26,280 bases of DNA from a virus, in IMG/VR virus record IMGVR_UViG_3300022602_000364, positions 1-26,280 of that record. The stretch is one strand, 5' to 3'. Made by a program: the position numbers and the translations under genes. The notes under the pieces are model-generated. The model was given only the letters and a program-made list of their open reading frames with translations. It searched no databases and had not been told where the DNA came from. Below, piece after piece: positions 8,359 to 16,599 of this stretch; the first letter of the stretch is position 1, and every line of letters begins with the position of its first letter.

Positions 8359-8846
8359 TGAGTCGCGCCACAATCCGTGCAGCGGTCGTTGCTTTCTTTC
8401 AACCGCCAGCGGTCGCAGGATTAAACACCGTGTATTCTGCTTTCCCAAAGCGCATCACTGGACCAGACTTCCGTAACGGTCAGCCTGCTGGTACCGCTTC
8501 TGGTTGTGTTGGCGTTATTGACATTACTTCGTCAAGGGAAGAACGCATCGCTATTGGAGGAGCAACAAGCGGCAAAAAATGGGTGCATTACACCGTTGAT
8601 CTTCATTTGTTTTGCCATTCGATTGAATTGCACTCCGAAACTGCTATGGCGTTTTTTGATGGCGTGGTTGATGCTGTTAAAACCAAACTCCGATCCGACC
8701 GTTGGCTTAATGATTACCCAGCAATTTTTGAAGCAGGCGAACGAGAATTGATTGGTCGTTACGGTGAACCAAAAGTGTTAAACGATGGTGCTACAGAAAT
8801 TTGGGGTTCAATTACCTTTGAGGTTTCCGAAGTTATTACAACCTGA
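8358..8846 (+). CDS. Probable tail terminator (or head closure) protein
   Basis: The 162-residue product has alpha-beta character: an N-terminal helix (ATIRAAVVAFFQPP), a central strand region (KKWVHYTVDLHLFCHS) and a helix in FFDGVVDAVKTKLRSD, ending with a beta strand pair (ATEIWGSITFEVSEVI). This order matches tail terminator proteins of the lambda gpU type, which cap the tube and bind the neck. The location just before the small protein and the tube protein agrees. Sequence similarity is not strong enough to exclude a head-closure role. The start overlaps the adaptor stop, so translation is likely coupled. Confidence 0.55.
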   Translation: MSRATIRAAVVAFFQPPAVAGLNTVYSAFPKRITGPDFRNGQPAGTASGCVGVIDITSSREERIAIGGATSGKKWVHYTVDLHLFCHSIELHSETAMAFFDGVVDAVKTKLRSDRWLNDYPAIFEAGERELIGRYGEPKVLNDGATEIWGSITFEVSEVITT

Positions 8847-8859
8847 TTAGGATGAGCAC

Positions 8860-9078
8860 ATGGCAAAATTTGTTTCGATTGAAGCGCGGGAATACCCAAC
8901 ACTGGCATTCACGTTGGACGCTGGTGCCGTGGTAGATTTGCCTGCGGATACAAACGTGGCGGGGCTTGTAGCACAAAAGGATTTGCAAACTCCTGCTCCT
9001 GTAGCAGAACCAACACCAGCCGCTGATGCGGCACCCGCCGATGGAAAGGTGAGCGACAATGGCGCTTCCACGCAGTAG
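8860..9078 (+). CDS. Small Ala/Pro-rich protein of unknown function
   Basis: This 72-residue product has a structured N-terminal half (AKFVSIEAREYPTLAFTLDA, GAVVDLPADTNVAGLVAQKD) and an Ala/Pro-rich tail (PAPVAEPTPAADAAPADG). It has a plausible upstream site (TTAGGATG before CACATG) and overlaps the tube gene by 20 bases in another frame. I do not recognise a family. Short proteins of this shape, often unannotated, sit immediately before the tail tube gene in actinophages. Confidence 0.65.
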   Translation: MAKFVSIEAREYPTLAFTLDAGAVVDLPADTNVAGLVAQKDLQTPAPVAEPTPAADAAPADGKVSDNGASTQ

Positions 9079-10054
9079 GTCTTATTTGGGAATTGCCAAG
9101 GAGACTCGTCCCACTCCAGGTAGTTCCCCGACCGCAGTTGCAGCGACGGATTTCATTCCGTTTAGCACCATTACTCCTTTCGACAATGTGAAGTATCTGG
9201 AAGATAAGGGCTTCCGTGGTTCCATGGTTGATTTGTACGGCGAGATTCAAGGTCCGATCTATTCGGAGTTTGATCTAACTGGAGATGTGTACCCAGACAG
9301 CACTGGATATTTTTACGCTGGTGTTCTTGGAGATGTGACCGTTACTGGTTCTTCCGCTCCTTACACTCACGCAATCTCCACGCTGAATAGCCAGGCAACC
9401 AATGGTCAACCTGTTACGTGGACGTTGAGCGATTATTACGGTGAAGGCACCGCTTCTACTCGCCAGTTTGCTGGTACGCAGTTTGCAAGCATTGATACAA
9501 AATTCACCGCTGATGCCTTGCTGACCCACACCACCAAGGGAATGGGTTTCCAATCGGTTAGCGCATCAAACCCAACGCCGTCGTTCAGCACTGTTACTCC
9601 TGTTCCTGTTTGGGAAGGCGTGACCACGTTGAACAGCAGCGTTACTGCGGTTATTGCTGACGGCAATATCAACATTTCGCGTCCTGTCAGCCCGATTTTC
9701 ACGTTGACTGGTAATCAGAATCCGTATCAGTTGTTTGCTGGACCTGTCGATGCAAGCGGCGCTTTGTTGCTTGTTCTTGAGTCTGATGCTCAGTTGAACT
9801 ACTACCTGCAAAATACTCAGCCGACGTTGAACATTGCTTTCACCGCTGGAACTGGTGCAACTGCTACTGGCGTTACTTTCAACATGACTAAATGTGCGTT
9901 CACGGTTGCCAAGATTGAGCGCAGCAAGGATTATGTTGAATTGAACGTGACGTTCAAAGCGGTTTCTAACACAACTGATGCTGGCACTTCTGCTGGTTAC
10001 AGCCCGATCAAGGTCACTTTGAAGAACGCCAAGTCGAGCGGTACTTACGCCTAA
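9059..10054 (+). CDS. Major tail (tube) protein
   Basis: The 331-residue product is beta-rich and sits directly upstream of the chaperone pair, the standard place for the tail tube gene. The N-terminus (RSYLGIAKETRPTPGSSPTA) and the region VVDLYG-like GSMVDLYGEIQGPIYSEFD resemble actinophage tube proteins, whose subunits stack into hexameric rings around the tape measure. The C-terminal part (TFNMTKCAFTVAKIERSKDY, then VELNVTFKAVSN) contains the usual strands. The start is supported by GGAAAGGTGAG nine bases upstream. It overlaps the previous small gene. Confidence 0.85.
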   Translation: MALPRSRSYLGIAKETRPTPGSSPTAVAATDFIPFSTITPFDNVKYLEDKGFRGSMVDLYGEIQGPIYSEFDLTGDVYPDSTGYFYAGVLGDVTVTGSSAPYTHAISTLNSQATNGQPVTWTLSDYYGEGTASTRQFAGTQFASIDTKFTADALLTHTTKGMGFQSVSASNPTPSFSTVTPVPVWEGVTTLNSSVTAVIADGNINISRPVSPIFTLTGNQNPYQLFAGPVDASGALLLVLESDAQLNYYLQNTQPTLNIAFTAGTGATATGVTFNMTKCAFTVAKIERSKDYVELNVTFKAVSNTTDAGTSAGYSPIKVTLKNAKSSGTYA

Positions 10055-10073
10055 CAAATAGGAGGACGGAACA

Positions 10074-10460
10074 ATGGCTAGACATGAATTGCAAGGCGGA
10101 TGGGTGGAGTTGCGTAACCCGAGGGATGTTCCCGAAAAGTTGCGCCGCCCCATTCTGATGCGTTCGGCTTCAATGCAAAAGGCAGCGGCTGCTATTGCAG
10201 AAGTTGGCGTGGAGAACGCCGCTGATGTGATTACGGAAGATACGTTGGAATCAATGTTTGATTTTAACGATTTGGTTGTTGTTGCTTTGGTTTCGGAGTG
10301 GTCGTGGGGTTACCCAATTACCGTTGAAGGTCTTGGGGAACTTGCTGGCGGAACGTATGACCAGTTGAGAGAGTTGGTTTCTCCGATGGCAAGCGAGTTG
10401 ATGCCAAACTTTGAAACGAATCCTGATCCTGTTTCCCCTACCGAACCCTCCTCCGTATAA
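10074..10460 (+). CDS. Tail assembly chaperone, upstream part (lambda gpG-like)
   Basis: A 128-residue mainly helical protein between tube and tape-measure genes, the standard slot of the gpG chaperone. GGWVELRNPRDVPEKLRRPI at the start is characteristic of actinophage chaperones, followed by helices with AAAIAEVGVENAADVI and DFNDLVVVALVSEWSWGYPI. These proteins coat the tape measure during tail assembly and are not found in the mature virion. It has a good ribosome site (AGGAGG). The stop at 10458-10460 lies inside the region read in the -1 frame as the downstream part. Confidence 0.85.
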   Translation: MARHELQGGWVELRNPRDVPEKLRRPILMRSASMQKAAAAIAEVGVENAADVITEDTLESMFDFNDLVVVALVSEWSWGYPITVEGLGELAGGTYDQLRELVSPMASELMPNFETNPDPVSPTEPSSV

Positions 10461-10654
10461 GAAATGCGTTGGAGGGCGGTAAGTGGGATAACAGATACCC
10501 GCCTTCAATGGAACTTAGGGATTGGCAACTGGCAAAAAGTTTTGGTTGGACTAAGCAGCAGATAGATGAACAGCCTGCTGTTTGGTTAGACTGGATATTG
10601 CAGGTTGATGCGACGGCAACCGAGGTGCAAAACGAAAAGGCTGCGAAAGGTTAA
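10427..10654 (+). CDS. Tail assembly chaperone, downstream part (gpT-like, reached by -1 frameshift)
   Basis: The frame -1 relative to the upstream chaperone is open from 10427 (after a stop at 10424-10426) to 10654. It encodes a well-formed sequence: LEGGKWDNRYPPSMELRDWQ, then LAKSFGWTKQQIDEQPAVWL. That is the expected gpT part in actinophages. No good start codon or ribosome site precedes it; the earliest candidate is TTG at 10469, which would cut off FPYRTLLRIRNA. The -1 relation and lack of a start fit the conserved programmed frameshift at this locus in long-tailed phages. The fused product would be about 200 residues. Confidence 0.75.
   Translation, partial: SCFPYRTLLRIRNALEGGKWDNRYPPSMELRDWQLAKSFGWTKQQIDEQPAVWLDWILQVDATATEVQNEKAAKG
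10431..10442 (+). promoter_or_regulatory. Candidate -1 ribosomal slippage site
   Basis: Slippage must occur between 10427 and 10460. The best candidate is GTTTCCCCTA, read in the upstream frame as GTT TCC CCT. A Pro-tRNA on CCT (10437-10439) can re-pair on CCC (10436-10438). It is not a canonical X-XXY-YYZ heptamer in the zero frame, so the exact site is uncertain. Confidence 0.4.
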
Positions 10655-10659
10655 CCGCC

Positions 10660-11169
10660 GTGGGAATTGATGTTGCGAACAAGGTAATTGCTCGTAACAC
10701 AATTGAGAAAATGCACAGCATGGTGCTGAAAGCCGAAGCGGATACGATTGGTGTCGCTTTGGTTCGTGCTTCTTTAATTGTTGAAGCGGCTGCCAAAGAT
10801 GAATTGAGCAAGACTTCTCATCAATCAATTAAGCACACTGGTTTTGACGGAAGAACTAAGCACAGCAGAGTGCGCCTTACCAGAAAAGGCAATGCGAGCG
10901 CGGCAGATAGACAACATGCTGCCGATGGCGAACCGCCAATGCTGTTAACGGGTAATTTGCGGCGTTCCGTTGTAAGCGGGAAACCTGAGTTTCTTGGTTA
11001 TGGGCATTATTACGTGCAGGTTGGTCCGACTGCTGTTTACGGTCGTATACAGGAATTTCCTCGTTCTAATGGGGGTTATAACCATCCGTATATGAAGCCT
11101 GCTTTGGACAAAGTGCGTGGTCGTATTAAGAAAATTTATGAAGATGTCTGGAAAGAGTCGTTACGATGA
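10660..11169 (+). CDS. HK97 gp10-like neck/tail protein
   Basis: The 169-residue product begins with GTG at 10660 shortly after the chaperone stop. A long N-terminal helix pair (NTIEKMHSMVLKAEADTIG, VEAAAKDELSKTSHQSI) is followed by PPMLLTGNLRRSVVSGKPEF, a beta region with GHYYVQVGPTAVYGRIQEF, and the ending NHPYMKPALDKVRGRIKKIY. LLTGNLRRS, VGPTAVYGR and HPYMKPAL are the signature of the HK97 gp10 family, which usually joins tail to neck and usually lies before the tail terminator. Here it lies between chaperone and tape measure. The stop overlaps the tape measure start (ATGA). Confidence 0.75.
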   Translation: MGIDVANKVIARNTIEKMHSMVLKAEADTIGVALVRASLIVEAAAKDELSKTSHQSIKHTGFDGRTKHSRVRLTRKGNASAADRQHAADGEPPMLLTGNLRRSVVSGKPEFLGYGHYYVQVGPTAVYGRIQEFPRSNGGYNHPYMKPALDKVRGRIKKIYEDVWKESLR

Positions 11170-14100
11170 GCGACTTTCTGCCACCAGTTATTGTTGAACT
11201 TGTTGCTTCCGTTGAGGGTTTTAAGGCAGGCATAAAATCTGCCGAAGATTCGGTTGGCAAGTTTGAAAAATCCAGCAATGCATCGTTTAGCAAATTGCAA
11301 AAAGGTGCAATGACGGCTGGTTTGGTTTCTGGTGCTGCGCTTGTCGGCGCAGGCAAAATGATTATTGACGCTTATAACAATATGCAGCAAGCGAATACTC
11401 GCTTGGATCAGGCGTTAAAAAACACTGGCAATAACACAACGGCGATGAAGGAAAAGATTGCTGTTGCCGCTGACGGAATGGCGAAATACGGCTATTCGGG
11501 TTCCGAGGCTACAACTGCTATTGCAACTATGACTCAGATAACTGGGTCTAGTACCAAGGCTTTGAATTTAATGCAGACCGCTGCAAATCTTGCTGCTTAC
11601 AGGCACATTGATTTGTCCAAGGCTGCTTTGATGGTTGCACGGGCAAGTGAAGGCAACACTCGTGGTCTTGCCCAAATGGGTATTCAAGTCAATACAACTA
11701 CGGTAGGCCTGGTAACGCTAACCAAGGATCATCAGAAGTTGTCTGATGCTCAAGCCAGGTATCATTTGATGCTTTCTGCTGGTGCTGGTCTTTCCAAAAA
11801 TCACGCCAAGGCAATGCTGGAATTGGCTGCTGCACATGAAAAAGTTTCTAGAGCGCAACAAAAATTAACGGCGGATCAGAACGCTGGGCAAACAATTATT
11901 GATGCTTTGAACAAGAAAACAAAGGGTTACGCTGACGCTTCGGCAATGACGTTGAACGGTGCTATGCAAACCCTTGGCGCGACTGTTCAAAATTTGTTTG
12001 AAGGCATTGCTCAACAATTAACTCCAGCGTTTGAGTGGTTTACCAAGACAGTTCAAACCGTCACAAAGTATTTGGCTGAGCATCAGAGCCTTATGAAAAC
12101 TGTTGCCGCCGTAGTGGGCGGTGTTTTGGTTGGAGCGTTGGCGGTTGCAACTGCAATGATGATTTCTTTTGCTGCCGCTCAGATCGCGGCAACGTGGGAG
12201 ATCCTTGCGGTTATTGCCGCTATTGCTGCTTTGACGGCTGGCATCTTGTGGCTATGGAATAACGTTTCGTGGTTTAGAGATGGTGTTACTGCCGCTTGGA
12301 ACGGCATTAAAGATGTGACCGTAACGGTTTTCAATTTCATTAAGGATCACATTTCTCAAGTGTGGGAAGTCATCAAGGTTTTGTTTGAAATGACTCCCAT
12401 CGGTTTTGTCATTACGCATTTCAATACGCTTAAAGACATAACAGTTAACGTTTTTAATTTTGTTAAAACTGCCATTCAGGATGTGTGGAACTGGATGGCA
12501 GACATATTTAAATTGACTCCAATTGGTTTGGTTATAACCAATTGGAACGAATTGGTGAGCGTCACCGAAACGGTTTTCAATGATGTGAAAAATGCTATTC
12601 AAGTTGGCATCAATGCTGTTATCGGGTTTGCCAGCAAGGTTGGCGAGAGCATTGCAGCGGCTGTTAATTGGTATTTGTCTTTGCCAGGAAAGGTTCTTGG
12701 TGTTCTTAAGAACGCTGGGACATGGTTGTTTAACACTGGCAAGGACATGATTCAAGGTTTGCTTGATGGCGCTGGTTCGTTGTTGTCAAAGATTGGCGAT
12801 TTCTTTTTAAACAAATTGCCATCGTGGATTCAAGGTCCATTTAAGAGTGCGCTTGGTATTCAATCGCCATCCAAGGTGTTCTATAAGCATGGGCAGGACA
12901 TTCTTGAGGGTCTTATTCAAGGCATGAACGCCAAAAAGGATGGAGTTGTTAAATCGGTTAAAGACTGGTCTGCTGTTATTGATAATTCAGCGACTCCAAT
13001 TATTAATAGGTTTAATCAATCCGTTTCAAGCATTACTGATGTTTCTTTCCAAAGTTGGGGAACTCAGGCTATTGCTTCGTTTGATCAAATTGCAGCCTCA
13101 GTGAAACGTTTTGGTTCTGCGATTGATGCTGCCAAAGAGACTGGCAAGCAGGCTATTTCGGATTTCAAGGCTTTGGGTTCAGCGATTCAAACCGACATTA
13201 CGGATGCAATGAATCAGGCCAAGACTGCTTTGCAGAACGCTCAACAAGCGTTTGACCAATACAAGCAGTCAATTTCGCAGGGCATTACTTCGGGCAATCA
13301 ATTGTCCGATTCAGCGAATAATTACGTTAATGCTTTGAAGGCTGTTTCTGATGCTCAAAAACAGTTGGCTACGGATCAGGCGGCGCTTGTTTCTGACACG
13401 GCTGCTGGTAACAGCACGACTTCTGATTTGTCGAACATTGTTAGCGATCAGGCTGCCTTGGCTTTGGCGCAACAACAGCAAATTGGTTTTCTTGGTTTCT
13501 TGCAGCAAGGAACTAATACGGCTACTTCTTTCAGTCAGCAGATACAGAATTTGGTTAAGGCTGGCGCTTCCGCTTCTGTTATTCAGCAGATTACTCAATT
13601 GGGTGCTGCGACTGGTTCCCAAATTGTTGAGCAGTTGCTTTCGGGTGGTAAAGCAGCAATTCAGCAAGCAAACAGTTTGGTTGAGACTGTGCAGAACGTT
13701 TCGGATCAGGCTGGGCAAGTTGCAGCGCAAACGTTTTATCAAGGTGGCATTGATGCCGCTAATGCTTTCATTAACGGCATTAGCAGCATGATTGACCCGT
13801 TGCAAAAAATTCTTGATGGCATTGCCGCCAAATTGTCTGCCATTACTGGGCAGAATGTTAATGCTCCAGATTTGAGCAGCGGTTCTTCTGCTTCTGCTTC
13901 TGCTTCTAATGTTTCTTCTTCCATGCCTACGTATCAGGCGGGTGGGCAAACGCTTTTAGCAAACGCTATGGGTTTGACTATTGTGTTGCCTGGTAAGGCC
14001 GTTGGTGGACCCGTTCTTCCTAATCAGTCGTACGTAGTTGGAGAAAAGGGACCAGAAGTGTTTACACCGTCTGGTGCTGGCAACATCACTCCCAATCATC

Positions 14101-14198
14101 AGGTTGGCAATACGTTCAACGTAAACTTGAATTCGTCTGCTGATCCGCAAATGGTCGCTAGAGAAGTGGCTTGGCTTGTGAAGGTTGGGGTGCATTAA
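11166..14198 (+). CDS. Tape measure protein
   Basis: The largest gene of the window (1010 residues), with the expected order: N-terminal helices (AGIKSAEDSVGKFEKSSNAS), a hydrophobic membrane-type block at about residues 315-370 (LMKTVAAVVGGVLVGALAV, then IAATWEILAVIAAIAALTAG), a repeat region, long Gln/Ala-rich coiled coil (about 640-860), and the C-terminal signature VGEKGPEVFTPSGAG. A ~45-residue unit repeats at about residues 375-480: VTVFNFIKDHISQVWEVI, VNVFNFVKTAIQDVWNWM and VTETVFNDVKNAIQ, with TPIGFVITHFN and TPIGLVITNWN between them. Tape measures set tail length; about 0.15 nm per residue would give a tail of roughly 150 nm. Stop and next start overlap as TAATG. Confidence 0.92.
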   Translation: MSDFLPPVIVELVASVEGFKAGIKSAEDSVGKFEKSSNASFSKLQKGAMTAGLVSGAALVGAGKMIIDAYNNMQQANTRLDQALKNTGNNTTAMKEKIAVAADGMAKYGYSGSEATTAIATMTQITGSSTKALNLMQTAANLAAYRHIDLSKAALMVARASEGNTRGLAQMGIQVNTTTVGLVTLTKDHQKLSDAQARYHLMLSAGAGLSKNHAKAMLELAAAHEKVSRAQQKLTADQNAGQTIIDALNKKTKGYADASAMTLNGAMQTLGATVQNLFEGIAQQLTPAFEWFTKTVQTVTKYLAEHQSLMKTVAAVVGGVLVGALAVATAMMISFAAAQIAATWEILAVIAAIAALTAGILWLWNNVSWFRDGVTAAWNGIKDVTVTVFNFIKDHISQVWEVIKVLFEMTPIGFVITHFNTLKDITVNVFNFVKTAIQDVWNWMADIFKLTPIGLVITNWNELVSVTETVFNDVKNAIQVGINAVIGFASKVGESIAAAVNWYLSLPGKVLGVLKNAGTWLFNTGKDMIQGLLDGAGSLLSKIGDFFLNKLPSWIQGPFKSALGIQSPSKVFYKHGQDILEGLIQGMNAKKDGVVKSVKDWSAVIDNSATPIINRFNQSVSSITDVSFQSWGTQAIASFDQIAASVKRFGSAIDAAKETGKQAISDFKALGSAIQTDITDAMNQAKTALQNAQQAFDQYKQSISQGITSGNQLSDSANNYVNALKAVSDAQKQLATDQAALVSDTAAGNSTTSDLSNIVSDQAALALAQQQQIGFLGFLQQGTNTATSFSQQIQNLVKAGASASVIQQITQLGAATGSQIVEQLLSGGKAAIQQANSLVETVQNVSDQAGQVAAQTFYQGGIDAANAFINGISSMIDPLQKILDGIAAKLSAITGQNVNAPDLSSGSSASASASNVSSSMPTYQAGGQTLLANAMGLTIVLPGKAVGGPVLPNQSYVVGEKGPEVFTPSGAGNITPNHQVGNTFNVNLNSSADPQMVAREVAWLVKVGVH

Positions 14199-15052
14199 TG
14201 GCTACGCCTTCTGGTAATTATCAATTCAGTTTTAACGGTTGGTTGTTTGGTGGTCTTGGTCAAGGCGTGCAGATCACTTCCATTACTGGGCTTGAGGATT
14301 TGCCTACGTTGCGTGTGCAGGATGACACGCTTGGTTATTTGGATGGTCAGTTAACTGGTCGTGATTTCCTTAACGGTCGAACTATCACAATGAATCTTTT
14401 GATTCTTAATGATTCTGCCGCTTCTTTCCAGACTTATCTTGCTCAGTTGAAAACGTATTTGGCGATTCAGCAAACTGGAACAACTCCTTTGCTGTTTCAG
14501 TTGCCCAATAGAGGTGTGCAATTTATTAATGCGCGAGTTCGCAAGCGTGCTATAACAATTGATCCGAATTACACCTACGGTTACGCAACTGCTGCTATTG
14601 AATTTTTTTGCCCTGATCCGCGTATCTATGACAACGCCACAACCACGTTGACGCTTACTCCAAATCAGAACACTGGCCGCACGTACAACCGCGTATACAA
14701 CATGCTCTACACCACCAGCACTGGCGGTACAGGTAACGCTGCCTCGGCAACAAACAATGGCAATACCGCAACATGGCCCATATTCACCATTACTGGACCA
14801 TGCACCAACCCAACGATTACAAGCGGTGGCTCTGGTTTGTCTTTGGGTTTGACTATGAGCGCAGCGGATACGTTGGTAATTAATACGCAATATCGAAGCG
14901 TCACTTTGGATGGCTCACCAGCACGCAACGTGTTAAATAACGGTTCCACTTGGTTCGCTTTTGCACCTGGCACCACTACACTCTTGTTCAGTGCGGGTGG
15001 TTACAGCGGTACAACTCAACTTGTCGCCACATTTAATAACGCATACGTCTAG
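14198..15052 (+). CDS. Distal tail (Dit-like) protein
   Basis: This follows the tape measure with an overlapping TAATG, the standard place of the distal tail protein that forms the hub of the tail tip. The N-terminal half has the family pattern: TSITGLEDLPTLRVQDDTLG, then TGRDFLNGRTITMNLLIL, and FINARVRKRAITIDPNYTYG ending in IEFFCPDPRIYD. The C-terminal half (about residues 150-284) is a beta-rich Thr/Asn/Gly domain, ending with YRSVTLDGSPARNVLNNGST and FAPGTTTLLFSAGG, as in siphovirus tail components. I chose ATG 14198 over an in-frame TTG at 14171, which lies inside the tape measure gene. Confidence 0.8.
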   Translation: MATPSGNYQFSFNGWLFGGLGQGVQITSITGLEDLPTLRVQDDTLGYLDGQLTGRDFLNGRTITMNLLILNDSAASFQTYLAQLKTYLAIQQTGTTPLLFQLPNRGVQFINARVRKRAITIDPNYTYGYATAAIEFFCPDPRIYDNATTTLTLTPNQNTGRTYNRVYNMLYTTSTGGTGNAASATNNGNTATWPIFTITGPCTNPTITSGGSGLSLGLTMSAADTLVINTQYRSVTLDGSPARNVLNNGSTWFAFAPGTTTLLFSAGGYSGTTQLVATFNNAYV

Positions 15053-15060
15053 GAGTAGCA

Positions 15061-15780
15061 ATGGCTTTACGTACACCGCCACGATGGTTGCAGGCAGGCG
15101 TTCATACTGCTGAGGATGACCGTCTTTGGTTGACTTCCTTGATGGGTATTCAAGGTGTTGTTAACGTGCCTGGTTATTTGCCGCAGACTGCTGCTCCTTA
15201 CACTGGCGATTTGGCTGTTAATGCTGTAGCGACTCCGAGCATGAACGTTGTTATTTCCGCTGGTGCCGCTTACATCAAGGGAAGCATTGGTTCTTCTACC
15301 ACGCAAGGCATTTACCACGTTTATAACGATGCGCCTATCACTGCGAGTGTTGCAACCGCTCCAACATCCAATTCGCGGATTGATCTTGTTGTATTGCAGA
15401 TAACGGATGCTTCTTACGGTTCAACAACTTCTACGGTTGTTTACAACGTTATTAGTGGTACGGCATCTGCTTCGCCTGTAGCGCCTGCTACGCCTGCTTC
15501 ATCTATTGCGTTAGCGCAGATTCTTGTTGGCACAAACGTTACAAGCATTATTGGTTCGAACATTACTGATTTGCGTACTCGCACTGGGCCAGATGATTTG
15601 TTTGTGCAGTCTGCTGCTGTTGGTGATGACGCTTTAACAATCCAGGCATTGGCGGGTCAGACTGGTAACCTATTGAGCGTACGCAATGCTTCGGGCACTG
15701 TGGTTGGTGGTTTCACCGCTTCGGGTTCGCCTATTGGTGGCGGCGGGTATTCGGATATTTTCCTTTTGATGGGAGCCTAA
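15061..15780 (+). CDS. Minor tail / tail-tip protein
   Basis: The 239-residue product starts with RTPPRWLQAGVHTAEDDRLW, a motif I associate with actinophage minor tail proteins downstream of Dit. The rest is beta-rich: NVVISAGAAYIKGSIGSSTT, then NSRIDLVVLQITDASYG and SIALAQILVGTNV. It ends in SPIGGGGYSDIFLLMGA, a C-terminal motif common to fibre-like proteins. Ribosome site AGGAGTAGCA precedes ATG. It likely forms part of the tail tip or baseplate periphery. Receptor binding is possible but not shown. Confidence 0.65.
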   Translation: MALRTPPRWLQAGVHTAEDDRLWLTSLMGIQGVVNVPGYLPQTAAPYTGDLAVNAVATPSMNVVISAGAAYIKGSIGSSTTQGIYHVYNDAPITASVATAPTSNSRIDLVVLQITDASYGSTTSTVVYNVISGTASASPVAPATPASSIALAQILVGTNVTSIIGSNITDLRTRTGPDDLFVQSAAVGDDALTIQALAGQTGNLLSVRNASGTVVGGFTASGSPIGGGGYSDIFLLMGA

Positions 15781-15784
15781 GAGC

Positions 15785-16597
15785 ATGGCTGTTTACAAGA
15801 CTTTGGGCCAAGCGGTTGTTGGCACAACGCGCACGTTTTTTGCGGTGAGCAATAAGCAGGTGACTGCTTCGGTTGCGACTGTCACAACTACTGCTTCGCA
15901 TAGTTTTGCGCAGGGCGACATTGTTTCAATTGCTGGTGTTGACACTACGTTTGACGGTACGTGGGTTGTTGCTTCTGCACCTTCGGGCACCACGTTCACG
16001 TTTATGCCAACGGTTAACTCATCGGTTGCTTCTACTGCCGTGACTCCAAACGCTACTGTTTACCGCACGCATAACCTTGGCCCTTCGGTTGCTTCTGCTA
16101 GCAAGTTCAGCACTGGCGCTAACGCAATTATTACTACTGGTGCAGCGCATGGTTTTACGGTCAATGATTATGTTCGTGTCAATGTTGGTGACGCAAACGT
16201 TGACGGTTTGGTGAAGGTTATTTCCGCGCCTTCTACTACAACGTTTTCTTACGCTAAGACGGGTTCATCCGTTGCCACTACCGCCATTACGACTGGTGCT
16301 GTTGGTCGCGCTATTCCGTCTACGTGGACGCAGTTGTATACGCCTTCGACTGGTACGAACGCTGTTATTTCGTCTATTGATGTTGCTAACGGCACGGGTG
16401 TTGCGGCGCAGTACCGTATTGCTATTTCGGCTACGACTACGCCGACGCTTGCCGAAACGATTGTGTTTGATGCGACTGTTGCCGCGAACGATACGGTTTC
16501 GTTGGTGCTTGGTTTGGTGATGACTAGCGGTAAGTATTTGATGGTTAACGCCAACAGCCCTGAGATTACGTTTAGCGCGTTTGGTTCGGAGAACTAA
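15785..16597 (+). CDS. Tail fibre-type protein with two tandem beta repeats
   Basis: The 270-residue product carries two copies of one domain. Copy one (about residues 26-75) reads TASHSFAQGDIVSIAGVD then FDGTWVVASAPSGTTFTF. Copy two (about 112-160) reads TGAAHGFTVNDYVRVNVGD then VDGLVKVISAPSTTTFSY. The shared pattern (His-x-Phe, GD-x-V, aspartate-glycine, SAPS-x-TTF) resembles the small beta domain annotated in many phage fibres as FCCH-like. The C-terminal part (PSTWTQLYTPSTGTNAVI) is a separate beta domain. Its role is probably structural or adhesive at the tail tip. Confidence 0.65.
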   Translation: MAVYKTLGQAVVGTTRTFFAVSNKQVTASVATVTTTASHSFAQGDIVSIAGVDTTFDGTWVVASAPSGTTFTFMPTVNSSVASTAVTPNATVYRTHNLGPSVASASKFSTGANAIITTGAAHGFTVNDYVRVNVGDANVDGLVKVISAPSTTTFSYAKTGSSVATTAITTGAVGRAIPSTWTQLYTPSTGTNAVISSIDVANGTGVAAQYRIAISATTTPTLAETIVFDATVAANDTVSLVLGLVMTSGKYLMVNANSPEITFSAFGSEN

Positions 16598-16599
16598 TT

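Noticed and set aside
10464-10565. Separate small gene from ATG 10464 in the chaperone region
   Set aside because: That ATG frame gives a short tryptophan-rich peptide with no similarity, while the -1 frame gives a typical gpT sequence.
13311-13949. 212-codon open frame on the minus strand
   Set aside because: Arg/Ser/Leu-rich antisense of the tape measure coiled coil, without recognisable domain or start signal.
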